Assembly (NCBI GenBank): GCA_003280895.1
Contig: QCDM01000007.1
Location: 1 to 61,033, forward strand
Source: Prochlorococcus sp. AG-355-I20
GTDB taxonomy: Bacteria > Cyanobacteriota > Cyanobacteriia > PCC-6307 > Cyanobiaceae
Length of the DNA: 61,033 bases
Direction of reading: 5' to 3'
Made by a program: the position numbers and the translations under genes. Of this stretch, positions 35,541 through 45,300 are shown one piece after another. The notes beneath the pieces are model-generated. The model ran no database searches. It had not been told where the DNA came from and saw only the letters and a list, made by a program, of their open reading frames with translations. How positions within the stretch are numbered: the first letter of the stretch is position 1; each line of letters starts with the position of its first letter.

Positions 35541-36410
35541 TTAAATTTTATAATCATCTATGTAATTAGCAAATTTTTTAATTAAATAATTTGATTTATC
35601 TAAATTGGCTAATTCTTTTTTAGATAGTTCTTCTAAAAAAGAGTCATCTATTGAATTGATAAGAAAGCTTTCCTTTTTTAACTTAATTTCATTGATATTT
35701 GGCACTTTCAGATTGGCAGATTGGTTAATTAAAAATTCCCCCTCTTCATCAAAAGAGAACCATACTTTTTTGCCATAAATATTTTCCTTCATATTTTTAA
35801 GATTGAAATCGATTGCGCAGAATTGGTGGATATCATTTATGTGTTCATCTTTAATTTCTGGGAGATTTTCAATATTAGAATCACAAGGAACTTTTTGCGA
35901 TTTAATAGAATCAGAATGAAGCCATATATTTAATGTATCTTCATTATATTTATTAAATGCATAACCATTCAATCTACCTGTTGGACTTATGCCTTCTACA
36001 TATCCAATTGAACCAATAATATCACTCAAAAGTAATTTCCTTAGGCTCACTTTATAGTCAACAGATTTTTGTATATGTTTAAGTTCAAAAAATATTTTTT
36101 CATCTGAGTTGCATGCTAATAATGAAAAGTCATCACCACTATTAATTTTCATTTTAGGACCTAAATTAAGATTAAAACCTGTTTTAAAATTGTAATTATA
36201 GTGATTTGATACATCATGTCTAATTAAATCAATCTTTGTCGCACCTATTGTTTGATTATTACAGATTAATCTTATTTCAACTAGTGGTGATTTTCTAGAT
36301 AAAGCCCAACCAGAAATAAGATTTGGAGTTATTAATTCAATATATCCAAAATTATTATTACCAAGAATCTCAGATAATTTCATTTTTTTATTTAACTTCT
36401 TTCTAAACAT
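35541..36410 (-). CDS. Second double 'GWA'-domain protein
   Basis: This 289-residue protein is a divergent paralogue of the product at 28296. The first domain has FGYIELITPNLISGWALS, LICNNQTIGATKI, IRHDV and GFNLNL (17-88). The second has GSIGYVEGISPTGRLNGYAF, LNIWLHSD and a closing VWFSFDEEGEFLI. It lacks the long coiled-coil tail but ends in an acidic helical stretch. It is encoded opposite to the preceding cluster and closes the glycan assembly block. The function is unknown; duplication followed by divergence is the simplest explanation. Confidence 0.75.
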   Translation of the reverse strand: MFRKKLNKKMKLSEILGNNNFGYIELITPNLISGWALSRKSPLVEIRLICNNQTIGATKIDLIRHDVSNHYNYNFKTGFNLNLGPKMKINSGDDFSLLACNSDEKIFFELKHIQKSVDYKVSLRKLLLSDIIGSIGYVEGISPTGRLNGYAFNKYNEDTLNIWLHSDSIKSQKVPCDSNIENLPEIKDEHINDIHQFCAIDFNLKNMKENIYGKKVWFSFDEEGEFLINQSANLKVPNINEIKLKKESFLINSIDDSFLEELSKKELANLDKSNYLIKKFANYIDDYKI

Positions 36411-36757
36411 AATAATTTTTGTTTATTTTTAAATTTATTCTAATTAATAACCTATATTTCTTGCAATATCGACAAAGATAAAACCTTCCATAGTTTACAT
36501 AAAAACAATAATTAGGACATAAGATTATTTTTAAAATGTCAAGCAAATTACATCTAAATTTTTCAAAGAATATTTATAGTCTTTATTTTAAATTTTATAG
36601 TTAAAAAAAAATTTGATATAAGTAATCTAACTTTTAATCAAAATTAATTTCTTTAATATAAATATATTTTTAAAGTAAATTTCTTATCTTTAAAATCCCT
36701 ATTATCAACATAAGAGGTATAATTCAACTATGTTTCTTCTAACTTATAATTCTACTT
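36411..36757. other. Divergent intergenic region, 347 bp
   Basis: This AT-rich spacer lies between the double-domain gene (minus) and galE (plus). Two TATAAT hexamers lie on the plus strand at 36718-36723 and 36745-36750, upstream of the galE ATG at 36758. The first, 34 bp from the ATG, is the better placed -10 candidate. No clear -35 box or repeat was seen, and there is no ORF of substance. Confidence 0.45.
36718..36723 (+). promoter_or_regulatory. Candidate -10 box for galE
   Basis: A perfect TATAAT lies 34 bp before the galE ATG, which would give a leader of about 28 nt. In sequence this AT-rich such hexamers occur by chance, so this is a weak call based on position and exact match. Confidence 0.35.
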
Positions 36758-37810
36758 ATGAAAAGAATTCTTATAACTGGGGGAACAGGATTTATTGGCT
36801 CTCATACAGTGAGTTGTCTTCTTGAGAAAGGATTTGATTTGTGCATAGTAGATTCTTTAATAAATAGCTCAAAAAAATCATTAGAACGCGTTAAAGAGAT
36901 TTTAAAAAAAAAAAATATTGATATTAATGAAAAAATAAATTTTTTTAAAGGTGATTTAAGAGATAAAAGTTTTATAGATTCTTTATTTAAAAGTTCAGCA
37001 AAAGAGGGTAAACCTATAGATGGAGTTATTCATTTTGCTGGTCTTAAAGCGGTAGCTGAATCAGTAGTTGATCCAATTAAATATTGGGATAATAATGTGA
37101 TTGGTTCATTTAACTTAATTAAAAGCATGAATGAAAATAATTGCAAAACAATCGTTTTTAGTAGTAGTGCCACAGTTTATGGGAACAACTCTGATCAATT
37201 AATTAGCGAATCATCGAATATTAACACCATTAATCCATATGGTTCAACTAAATTAGTTGTTGAGAACTTATTAAATGATATTCAAGATAAGAACTCGAGA
37301 AAATGGAAAATAGCCATTCTGCGGTATTTTAATCCAATTGGGGCCCACCATTCTGGCTTGATAGGAGAAAATCCTCTAGAAAAACCTAATAATGTTTTTC
37401 CATTAATAATAAATGCAGCTTATGAAAAAGATAGATTAAAAGTTTTTGGTAATGACTGGCCAACTCATGATGGGACATGTATAAGAGACTATATACATGT
37501 CATGGACTTAGCAGAAGCACATATTACAGCTATAGATTATCTTTTTAAGAATAATAATCAACTTATTAATTTAAATATAGGTACTGGAAAAGGTTATAGT
37601 GTTCTTGATTTAATAAAAACTTTTGAAAAAGTAAATAATGTAGAAGTTCCATTTATATTTTCTAATAGGCGAGATGGAGATTCTTGTAAGCTCGTAGCAA
37701 ATAATTTAAAAGCAAAACAAATATTAAATTGGAATCCTTTAAGATCACTTGAAGATATGTGCCGTGATGGATGGCGATGGAAGCAAATGAATCCTAAGGG
37801 CTATTTTTAA
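36758..37810 (+). CDS. galE: UDP-glucose 4-epimerase
   Basis: The 350-residue extended SDR has ITGGTGFIGSHTVSCLL at residue 5, VIHFAGLKAVAESV, FSSSATVYG, and the catalytic YGSTKLVVENLL near residue 165. GalE-specific blocks include RYFNPIGAHHSGLIGE, DGTCIRDYIHVMDLAEAH and NIGTGKGYSVLDLI. It interconverts UDP-glucose and UDP-galactose, supplying galactose for surface glycan. It is complete, unlike the second galE at 44202. Confidence 0.96.
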   Translation: MKRILITGGTGFIGSHTVSCLLEKGFDLCIVDSLINSSKKSLERVKEILKKKNIDINEKINFFKGDLRDKSFIDSLFKSSAKEGKPIDGVIHFAGLKAVAESVVDPIKYWDNNVIGSFNLIKSMNENNCKTIVFSSSATVYGNNSDQLISESSNINTINPYGSTKLVVENLLNDIQDKNSRKWKIAILRYFNPIGAHHSGLIGENPLEKPNNVFPLIINAAYEKDRLKVFGNDWPTHDGTCIRDYIHVMDLAEAHITAIDYLFKNNNQLINLNIGTGKGYSVLDLIKTFEKVNNVEVPFIFSNRRDGDSCKLVANNLKAKQILNWNPLRSLEDMCRDGWRWKQMNPKGYF

Positions 37811-38147
37811 ATTCTTTATAAAATATGACTTAAATCTTTTTGAAATAACAATTAAATCATAAACTTAAAAATTTATTAAGATTATGGAGGGCTTGGCTGA
37901 CATTTATCCTAGGCTTGTCACTACTTCAGAGTAAGATAAATTAGAAACTCAAGCAATCCTAGGGAGAGTTGGAGGTAAATTCCGTGGATTAAACTGTAAA
38001 GACAATATATTCAATAATCGCTTAATTTCAAGATGAGTTGAAAAAGTTGATCTATTGAAAAATAAAACTAAAATAAATCCCAATAATATAATTTATTTAA
38101 ATTTATTTTAAATAATTGCCTTTAAAAATATTTAATGAAAAATTTTT
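37811..38147. other. Intergenic region with a decayed ORF of unknown origin
   Basis: From ATG 37884 on the plus strand a protein-like frame reads MEGLADIYPRLVTTSE, a TAA, then DKLETQAILGRVGGKFRGL and DNIFNNRLISR followed by TGA. Base composition is less AT-rich than the flanks, as in former coding sequence. I cannot name the family. The rest of the spacer shows nothing else. Confidence 0.35.
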
Positions 38148-38615
38148 TTGATGATGAAAATCTGTTCAGATAGAGAATTTATTTTAGTAAAGAGCTCATT
38201 TTCTTTTCTTAAAAAGATTAATCTCGAAAACATTGGTTTTAAACAGATTCAAGATTCTAATTTATACATTTACCAAAGTGATGAATACAGGATCCTTAAC
38301 TATTCAATAAAGCCAACCTTAATTTTTATAATAAAAAAACAAGAAAATAATGTCTATTTAAAGTTAAAAAGTATAAATGTAAAAAATATCCCTTTTATTT
38401 TTAACTTATTAAAAGTAAATTTAGAACTAAATATTTTTTCTGAAGGTGATTTTTGCAAAGCAAGAAGACATATTTCAATCAAATATGGTGTCAAAAATAA
38501 ATTAATTGCAAATTTATCAGAAAATTTCATAAATAAATTTTTAATTAATTTGATTGAAAGCATATCAATTCGCTTTGATAACAAGTTAATTAAGAAAGTT
38601 TTAAAGGCTCTTTAG
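38148..38615 (+). CDS. Small conserved-looking protein, possibly DUF1997-like
   Basis: The 155-residue product has no signal peptide or clear membrane helix. It reads as alternating beta-strand patterns (YIYQSDEYRILNYSIKP, LIFIIKKQENNVYLKLKSI) and ends in a helix with SIRFDNKLIKKVLKAL. This layout and C terminus recall the cyanobacterial DUF1997 family, but the match is by eye and weak. It stands alone between two decayed regions, with no operon partner. Confidence 0.55.
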   Translation: MMMKICSDREFILVKSSFSFLKKINLENIGFKQIQDSNLYIYQSDEYRILNYSIKPTLIFIIKKQENNVYLKLKSINVKNIPFIFNLLKVNLELNIFSEGDFCKARRHISIKYGVKNKLIANLSENFINKFLINLIESISIRFDNKLIKKVLKAL

Positions 38616-38877
38616 ACAAAAATAGATTTCAAATCAAATAACTTTTACTCCAACCTCGGTCTATTAGCTAGTTGTATTAATGAATAAGAATTTAAAAAAT
38701 CTCGATCTAAATACTTTGATAAGAAAGACAATAGAAATAAATTAAATTGGAAATTTTCTTTTTTTTAATATTATGAATAATTCTTCTAAAATAGTTTAAA
38801 CAAAAAACAAATTGATCATTCTATTATTTTATTCTTTAAAAAAATATTTTGAATTTTTAAAATTTTTCTTGCGGTAT

Positions 38878-40233
38878 TTAATTTCGTGTGCCGTCACCAA
38901 CTCTCCATAGATTTAATCCTGAAGCCAATACTTTTTGCTCATCAACTATCAATCTTGTATCAAACACCCAACCAGGAGTTCTTAATTTATTTGAGATCGC
39001 ATTCCAATCCAACTTTGAATAAATATCCCATTCAGTTAAAATAACAATCGCATCAACATCATCAAACAAATCTTCTTTTAGAGAATATTTATTCCATTTT
39101 TTGTCATTATATAATCTACTAAATTCAGGCTTTTTAATGCATTCATCTTCTGAAGGGATACCTAAATCTGTCGAAATTTGTTTCTTTGAAACCTTAGGAT
39201 CATGGATTTTTAAATTAGCACCCTCTTCAAGCAAACTTATACAAATTTGAATAGCTGGTGATTCTCTTGTATCATTAGTATTTGCCTTAAAAGCAAACCC
39301 TAAAATAGCAATTTTTTTTCCGGTCAAGGTCCCAAAAATTACCAACTTCCGAGAGTCCAAAATAATTTGCTAAATAAACAAGATTTAAGATGTCTTTTTT
39401 AAAACAACTTCCTCCGAAACCTGTTCCACAATTAATAAATTTAGCACCTATTCTTGTATCTTTGCCAATAGCTCTTGATACTTCCCTTATATCAGCACCA
39501 GTTGCTTAACATAATGCTCCTATTGAATTTATGGAACTTACTCTTTGAGCAAGAAATGCATTAGCAGTTAATTTAGATAACTCACTACTCCATAAATTAG
39601 TATGTATTATCTTTTCCTCTGGGACCCAATTTTTATAAATAGAATGCAATATGTTTATAGCATCTTTGTTTGCTCCACCTATTAATACTCTATCAGGATT
39701 TAAAAGGTCATTGATAGCTGTTCCTTCTGCTAAGAATTCAGGATTGGAGAGAATATCAAATGTAGAGTTTTTGTTTCCTGATGGTTTAGAAGATTCAAGA
39801 ATTTCTTTTATTACTTCTCCAGTTCTAACTGGTAGGGTGCGCTCTTCTCAACAACAATTGTGTGATCTGTTGCATACTCTGAAATTTGTCTGGCACATGA
39901 TTCTACCCATTTTAAATCGCTAGCCTTACCTGCTCCTATTCCTTTAGTTTTTGTTGGAGTATTAACTGATATAAAAATCATATCTGCTTCAGCAATGCAC
40001 TTGTAAACTTCACAAGAGAAAAAGAGGTTTTTCCCTCTACATCTTGCAATTATTTCATCTAAGCCAGGTTCATAGATAGGGAGTTTGTCTAAATCATTAG
40101 AGTTCCATGCTGCAATTCTATCTTCGTTAACATCCACAACTTTAAAATTGATATCTTTGCAGTTGTCTGCGAAAACTGACATTGTTGGTCCGCCAACATA
40201 TCCAGCACCGATACAACAAACATTTTTAATCAC
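38878..40233 (-). pseudogene. ugd: UDP-glucose 6-dehydrogenase pseudogene (at least three lesions)
   Basis: Read from 40233 downward, the N-terminal part is intact ([42 protein letters not shown]). A 2-nt GC duplication near 39838-39842 shifts the frame before [13 protein letters not shown]. The shifted frame continues with SNPEFLAEG, then a TAA at 39506-39508 replaces a codon before ATGADI, and the catalytic FGGSCFKKD follows. After YFGLSEVG a deletion of about 20-25 codons with another frame change joins to FGTLTGKKIAILGFAFKA, which runs to the end at 38878. The family is the long, animal-like UGDH type that makes UDP-glucuronate. The gene cannot be functional. Confidence 0.93.
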
Positions 40234-40519
40234 TTTGTTAAGTTTTAATTATTTAATAAATTTATTACAAACTAAAGAAAATTTAGTGATTTATGTTTAT
40301 TTAATATTAATTTTTAATAGTTAATAAATTTTAAGATAATTAATTTATGAAATAAAATTCATCCACATATAAAACCTTTTTAATTTGATAATTATTAAAT
40401 TGAGTTTATAATTTTTATCAAAAATCTAATTTAAAACCGCTTATTAAAAATATTTATAAAAGAAATTACTAAAGTATATGAATATTTACTATAACTTAAG
40501 TTAGTAGGCATTTTTAATA

Positions 40520-40816
40520 ATGAGTAATATCCAAAAATGGGATTATTTTGTTATTCACATTAATTTCGAAGAAAAAGGACAAGCCCAGGAGAAAGCACAA
40601 GAAGCTAGTAATAAATTAAAAGGTTCCCTAAGCAAAGAGTTTCTAGAGAAAGAATTCCCAGAACAGTTTAAAAAAGTGGATCCAGGGTTACATCCATCAA
40701 AACAGTTGCAAATAATTTTGAATAAAATCGGTGAAGAAGGATGGAAACTTATAACTACAGAAAGAATAGGCAACTTATTAATGTTTATTTTCATGAAGAA
40801 AAAAAATGAAGAATAA
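40520..40816 (+). CDS. Small DUF4177-like protein
   Basis: The 98-residue product starts QKWDYFVIHINFEEKG and ends LNKIGEEGWKLITTER followed by LLMFIFMKKK. The W-x-Y-x-V-I opening, LNxxGxEGW motif and terminal FxxKK strand fit the DUF4177 group of small proteins of unknown function. The middle is lysine and glutamate rich. It lies alone in AT-rich sequence within the decaying part of the island. Confidence 0.7.
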   Translation: MSNIQKWDYFVIHINFEEKGQAQEKAQEASNKLKGSLSKEFLEKEFPEQFKKVDPGLHPSKQLQIILNKIGEEGWKLITTERIGNLLMFIFMKKKNEE

Positions 40817-41013
40817 TTTCAAGATTTATTGAAGTGATTTTGTATTAATAAAAATTAATTAGGAGTTATTTATGATTATAAATGATCATTAAATTGAGAT
40901 TTATGATATTTCCTTTAATTATTTTTTTTAAAATCATTTGAAAAATATAAAACTAAGACTATTTTAAAGAAAAAATGAATGTTAACTAAAAAAACAAAAA
41001 CAAAAATAAAGAT

Positions 41014-41829
41014 ATGAAAGTTGGTATTTATGTTATGCAAAAAAATGAAATAATTTTATTGCCTATTTTTGTAGATTATTATGGAAGTTTGTTTGGATAT
41101 AAATCAATTTGCATCTTAGATAATGGTTCTGATCCTCAAATGAAAAAAATATTAATTGATGCCTTTAATAAAGGTTGTAAGGTAATTTATGACTATAACA
41201 AAGTCACTGATTTTGAAAATAAAGGCAAAATTATAGGTGAACTTATTTCAAAGAATGCTGATGAATTTAATATTTCAATACCTTTGGATTCTGATGAATT
41301 TATTGTTTTAGAAAGTCCTGAAGGACATCATATATCTAAAGATAAATTTCAAAAATATTTTGCATCCCTAGAAGATGGAGCTCATCGTGTCGTAAATAGA
41401 TATTTAAACAACCCTTATAAGAAAAACTTATTTTATAAGCCTCCAAAAGGTCATAAATATTTTTTCAAAAACTGTCAAGTCGAAATATTAAATGTTGGTT
41501 TCCACGAAATTAATTTATCTAAAGGGGGAAAAGTATTTTGGAAAAGTGATTTAACTTATTTCGAGTTTCATAATAGGAGCTTTGAATCTCTCATAAAGAA
41601 ATCAAAAGAGATAATGACAAATAGAATTAATATTGAAAACCTTCCAACAAGATACACAGGAAATGGATCTCACTTATACAATTATTTATTATGGAAAAGT
41701 GAAGAAGACTATATTGAATCAATCTACAAATTTAAACATTTTGAATATAAATATTTGGGCTATTACCTTGAAAAGTTAGGCTTTGAGTCACCCTTTCAAA
41801 TAAATCGCAAAAATATAGAAAACAAGTAA
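41014..41829 (+). CDS. GT92/GT2-like glycosyltransferase (Glyco_tranf_2_4 type)
   Basis: The 271-residue protein begins VGIYVMQKNEIILLPIFVDYY and continues with SICILDNGSD and a D-x-D-like site in ISIPLDSDEFIVL near residue 95. HEINLSKGGKVFW and YFEFHNRSFESLI follow. This is the pattern of short bacterial glycosyltransferases related to GT92 and DUF23, which act on surface glycans or glycoconjugates. It is complete, with no obvious operon partner. Confidence 0.8.
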   Translation: MKVGIYVMQKNEIILLPIFVDYYGSLFGYKSICILDNGSDPQMKKILIDAFNKGCKVIYDYNKVTDFENKGKIIGELISKNADEFNISIPLDSDEFIVLESPEGHHISKDKFQKYFASLEDGAHRVVNRYLNNPYKKNLFYKPPKGHKYFFKNCQVEILNVGFHEINLSKGGKVFWKSDLTYFEFHNRSFESLIKKSKEIMTNRINIENLPTRYTGNGSHLYNYLLWKSEEDYIESIYKFKHFEYKYLGYYLEKLGFESPFQINRKNIENK

Positions 41830-41996
41830 GCTCATAAATTTTAAATCTATGTTATTAGACTTTTATTAAAATATAACTCTTAATATTTAGAATTTTTTAT
41901 AAAAGAAAAAACAAAATCTTCAAAAAAATTAACTTTAAAAAAAATTAGCTTAGAATAATTTTAAATAAATCGTTAAAGTAATTTAATTTTTTAGAA

Positions 41997-42668
41997 ATGC
42001 CTATATCCCACAAACTAAAAACTATTTTTATTCATATACCAAAAAATGCTGGTGAATCCATTGAAAATGCTTTAGAAATTTATGGAATGGAAGAAAATGA
42101 TCCAACAAAAAGATTCTGGGGAGTAATTAACAATAGTATTGTTTTACAACATTTGACTGCTAATGATTTAAAGAATAATCTGAGTGATGATATTTGGAAA
42201 AATTACTTTAAATTTGCTGTTGTACGAAATCCTTGGTCAAAAGCAGTTTCAGAATATAATTGGTACCTAAGATATGGCCCTAAAATTAGTTTTATTAATT
42301 GGTCTAAATCACTTTTCTATCGCCTAAAGATTAATTCAATGATCCATATTCTTGAAACAGGTCATAATTTAGAACAATATAAATTTATATTTGATAATAA
42401 TGGACAAAAATTAATTGATAAGGTAATTTATTTTGAAAATCTCTCAAAAAATTTTGAAGAAATATCTCAAAAGAATTCATGGAATATTAAATTACCTCAT
42501 TTAGAAAGCACAAAATCAAAAGATAAAAGAGATTGGAGAAGTTTTTATTGTGAAAATTCATTAAATATTATTAGTGAAATATACAAAAAAGATATAGAAC
42601 TTTTTGGATATAGTAGAGAAAAAACTTTTGAAAATTTCAAGATTCCAAAAGATCCAGTTTTGTATTGA
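41997..42668 (+). CDS. Sulfotransferase family 2 protein
   Basis: The 223-residue protein has the 5'-phosphosulfate-binding loop as IFIHIPKNAGES near residue 12 (usually HIPKTAGTS) and the 3'-phosphate-binding segment FAVVRNPWSKAVSEYNW near residue 75. It should transfer sulfate from PAPS to a carbohydrate. In the context of glycosyltransferases on both sides, sulfation of the surface polysaccharide is likely. The acceptor is unknown. Confidence 0.85.
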   Translation: MPISHKLKTIFIHIPKNAGESIENALEIYGMEENDPTKRFWGVINNSIVLQHLTANDLKNNLSDDIWKNYFKFAVVRNPWSKAVSEYNWYLRYGPKISFINWSKSLFYRLKINSMIHILETGHNLEQYKFIFDNNGQKLIDKVIYFENLSKNFEEISQKNSWNIKLPHLESTKSKDKRDWRSFYCENSLNIISEIYKKDIELFGYSREKTFENFKIPKDPVLY

Positions 42669-42780
42669 TTAATATGTAGATTTAAAATTATTAAATTTTT
42701 TTATTAAAAAATATTTATCTAAAAAATTTTTAAATTAACTATATCTACATATAATGTTCATATACATAATTTAATCAATA

Positions 42781-44079
42781 ATGAAAGGATTTGGTGAATT
42801 ATATAAATCAAAAAAAGTTTCCAATAAAAAAAATACCTTAGAATTACAAGTATTAATTAAGAAAGCCATAAAATTTCATGCAGAAGGTAAAATTTCAGAA
42901 GCTGCCAAACTTTATGAATTCTTTATTAAAAAAGGATTTTTGGAACCATCTTTACTTTCAAATTATTCAGCTATTTTAAAAGATCAAGGTAAGCTTAAAG
43001 AAGCAGAAGAAATTGCACGTAAATCAATAAGTATCAAATTTGAAAATAGTGATGCACATAATAATCTAGGGACGATACTAATGGATCAAGGAAAATTTGA
43101 TGTGGCCAAAGAATCATTTCTTAAAGCAATTTCTTTTAAATCTGATAATTTTCTTGCTCACTATAATTTAGGAAATTTACTATCAAAAACAGGGGAACTA
43201 ATTGAAGCAGAAAAAATTATAAAAAAAACAATCGATATAAGACCAGACTTTACACCAGCGCATAAGATTCTAGAATTTATAAAAGAAAAATTTCTAGAAA
43301 CCAAAACTAATTCTTTTTATAATAAGGTAATAACATTTAACGATGCACCAAGCGGATCATCAAATTCTTCTCACCCAAAAAAACGAAAATCAAAAAAAAA
43401 GAGAGAGGATAATGCATTTTCTGAAATAAAAATTTTTAGTGCCACAAAAGGTAAGAAGGAAGATACTGCACTATTTAAATCTATTGAAGGAAAAAATTAT
43501 GAGGATTTATTCTTTTTTAAAGAAAACAATAGTAGAAGTTTGCATAAAATCTACAACGAAATAATAGAAGACTGCAGAGATAAAAATATTTCAACAATAG
43601 TTTTAATGCATGATGATGTTTATATTAACTGCGAAGATTTTCTTAAAAGGGTTGAGGAATCTGCAAAAAAATTTTCAATTTTTGGGGTTGCAGGAGCAAA
43701 ATCTTGTAAATTAGGAAAGCCAGCTCTTTGGCACCTCATGTCCCAAAAAAATGAATGGAGAGGAGAAGTAGCTCATGGATCTATGTTAGATAATTTCAAT
43801 TCAGTTTTCGGGCCAATGAATGAAAGAGTTGTTATGATTGACGGAGTTTTTATAGGAATTAATCTAGATAATTTACCACGAAGTTGCAATTTTGATGAGA
43901 ATTATCCATCGAAATTTCATTATTATGATTTAGATTTTTGTCTTGAATGTAATAAACAAAATCTTTCAATAGGTGTTGTAAATATTCCAATAATTCATGA
44001 AAGTCCAGGCTTAAAGTCCCAAAGTGAATCATTTTTAAAAGGTCAAGATTATTTTCTTAAAAAATGGCAAAAAGATTAA
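42781..44079 (+). CDS. TPR protein fused to a GT2-like domain
   Basis: Of 432 residues, about 20-170 are tetratricopeptide repeats (EGKISEAAKLYEFFIKKG, DQGKLKEAEEIARKSI, NLGTILMDQGKFDVAKESF, NLGNLLSKTGELIEAEKII). A basic linker of Lys and Ser follows at about 195-210. Residues 215-432 are GT2-like of the PF13712 type: KIFSATKGK, STIVLMHDDVYI (DxD-like), GVAGAKSCKL, MIDGVFIGIN and KFHYYDLDFCLECN. It is probably a cytoplasmic glycosyltransferase acting on protein or glycan. TPR-glycosyltransferase fusions are common in marine cyanobacteria as far as I recall. Confidence 0.8.
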   Translation: MKGFGELYKSKKVSNKKNTLELQVLIKKAIKFHAEGKISEAAKLYEFFIKKGFLEPSLLSNYSAILKDQGKLKEAEEIARKSISIKFENSDAHNNLGTILMDQGKFDVAKESFLKAISFKSDNFLAHYNLGNLLSKTGELIEAEKIIKKTIDIRPDFTPAHKILEFIKEKFLETKTNSFYNKVITFNDAPSGSSNSSHPKKRKSKKKREDNAFSEIKIFSATKGKKEDTALFKSIEGKNYEDLFFFKENNSRSLHKIYNEIIEDCRDKNISTIVLMHDDVYINCEDFLKRVEESAKKFSIFGVAGAKSCKLGKPALWHLMSQKNEWRGEVAHGSMLDNFNSVFGPMNERVVMIDGVFIGINLDNLPRSCNFDENYPSKFHYYDLDFCLECNKQNLSIGVVNIPIIHESPGLKSQSESFLKGQDYFLKKWQKD

Positions 44080-44201
44080 AATTTTCTAAAAGTTAATTAA
44101 ACCTACTAATAAATACCTTTTAAACCTTCATTTTTATAAATTACTTTAAACATGAATTAGTTTACGCATTGAATACAAAACTAAAGAAATAATAAATGGA
44201 A

Positions 44202-45220
44202 TTAAAGATTTGAATTCATTTGAATCCATTTAAAAGTATCAGAGCACATTTTATCCAAATTATGCTTTGCATTCCAATTTAGAAATGTATTGGCAAAATT
44301 TGGATTTGCACAAACTTCCCCCACGTCGCCAGGTCTTCTTTTTGTAATTCTATATGGGATTTTTCTTCCTGATGCTTTCTCAAAAGCATTAATTACTTCT
44401 AAAACACTATATGATTTCCCAGTACCCAGATTAATCGGAATACAAAGGGTCTTAATATTGTTTTCACTTAATTTTTTTAAAGCTGCTATGTGCCCATCTG
44501 CAAGATCCTCAACATGTATGTAATCTCTTCTACCTGTACCATCAATAGTATTGTAATCGTCTCCAAAAATTAAAAGCTCTTCTTTGTTAAACATAGCTAC
44601 TTTACAAATAAAAGGAACTAAATTTGTTGCCGCATTTTTAGGGTCATCTCCAATAAGTCCTGATGAGTGAGCCCCTATAGGATTGAAATATCGTAAATTA
44701 ATAATCTTCCAATTTGGATCAGATGAATGCATATCTTTTAAAATATTCTCTACAATTAATTTTGTTTTTCCATAAACACTAACTGGTTTTAAAGCTGAAT
44801 CTTCAGAATATATTCTTAAGTTTGAATCTCCATAAACAGAAGCAGAAGAAGAAAAAATTATTGATTTAACCCCAGCTGTTTTCATTTCCAGAAAGAGATT
44901 TAAACTCCCAGTAACGTTATTTTCGTAGTATTTCAAAGGATATTCCTCTGACTGTCCTACTTGCTTTAGGCCCGCAAAATGAATAACATAATCTATTTTA
45001 TTATTCAAAAAAATCTTTCTTAAAAAAGATCTATCCCTAATATCTCCATAAAAAATGCAAAATCCTTTTTTGCTAATGATTTAATCTTATCTTTAACATC
45101 AAACTTACAATTAGAGAGGTTATCAACCACAACGATATTATAATCTTTCTCAAGAAGTTTTACAGACGTGTGAAATCCTATATATCCTAAGCCTCCAGTT
45201 ATAAGAACTTTTTGTTTCAT
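44202..45220 (-). pseudogene. galE: Second UDP-glucose 4-epimerase, split by a 1-nt frameshift
   Basis: From ATG 45220 the frame gives ITGGLGYIGFHTSVKLLEK and runs into a stop at 45020 after DFAFFMEILGIDLF. Shifting frame at the T6 run near 45050-45055 restores FYGDIRDRSFLRKIF, continuous with the rest: HFAGLKQVGQSEEYP, FSSSASVYG, YGKTKLIVEN, RYFNPIGAHSSGLIGDD, GTGRRDYIHVEDLADGH and a normal C terminus at 44202. A single T insertion would give a normal GalE of about 340 residues. This is either a recent loss, a sequencing error in a homopolymer, or slippage-tolerated expression. Confidence 0.9.
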
Positions 45221-45300
45221 ATTTCAATTTATTTTCAATATTAACTTAATGGTTCGATAATTGTTTTCAATCCTCGCACTTATAAAAAATAATCACTATT

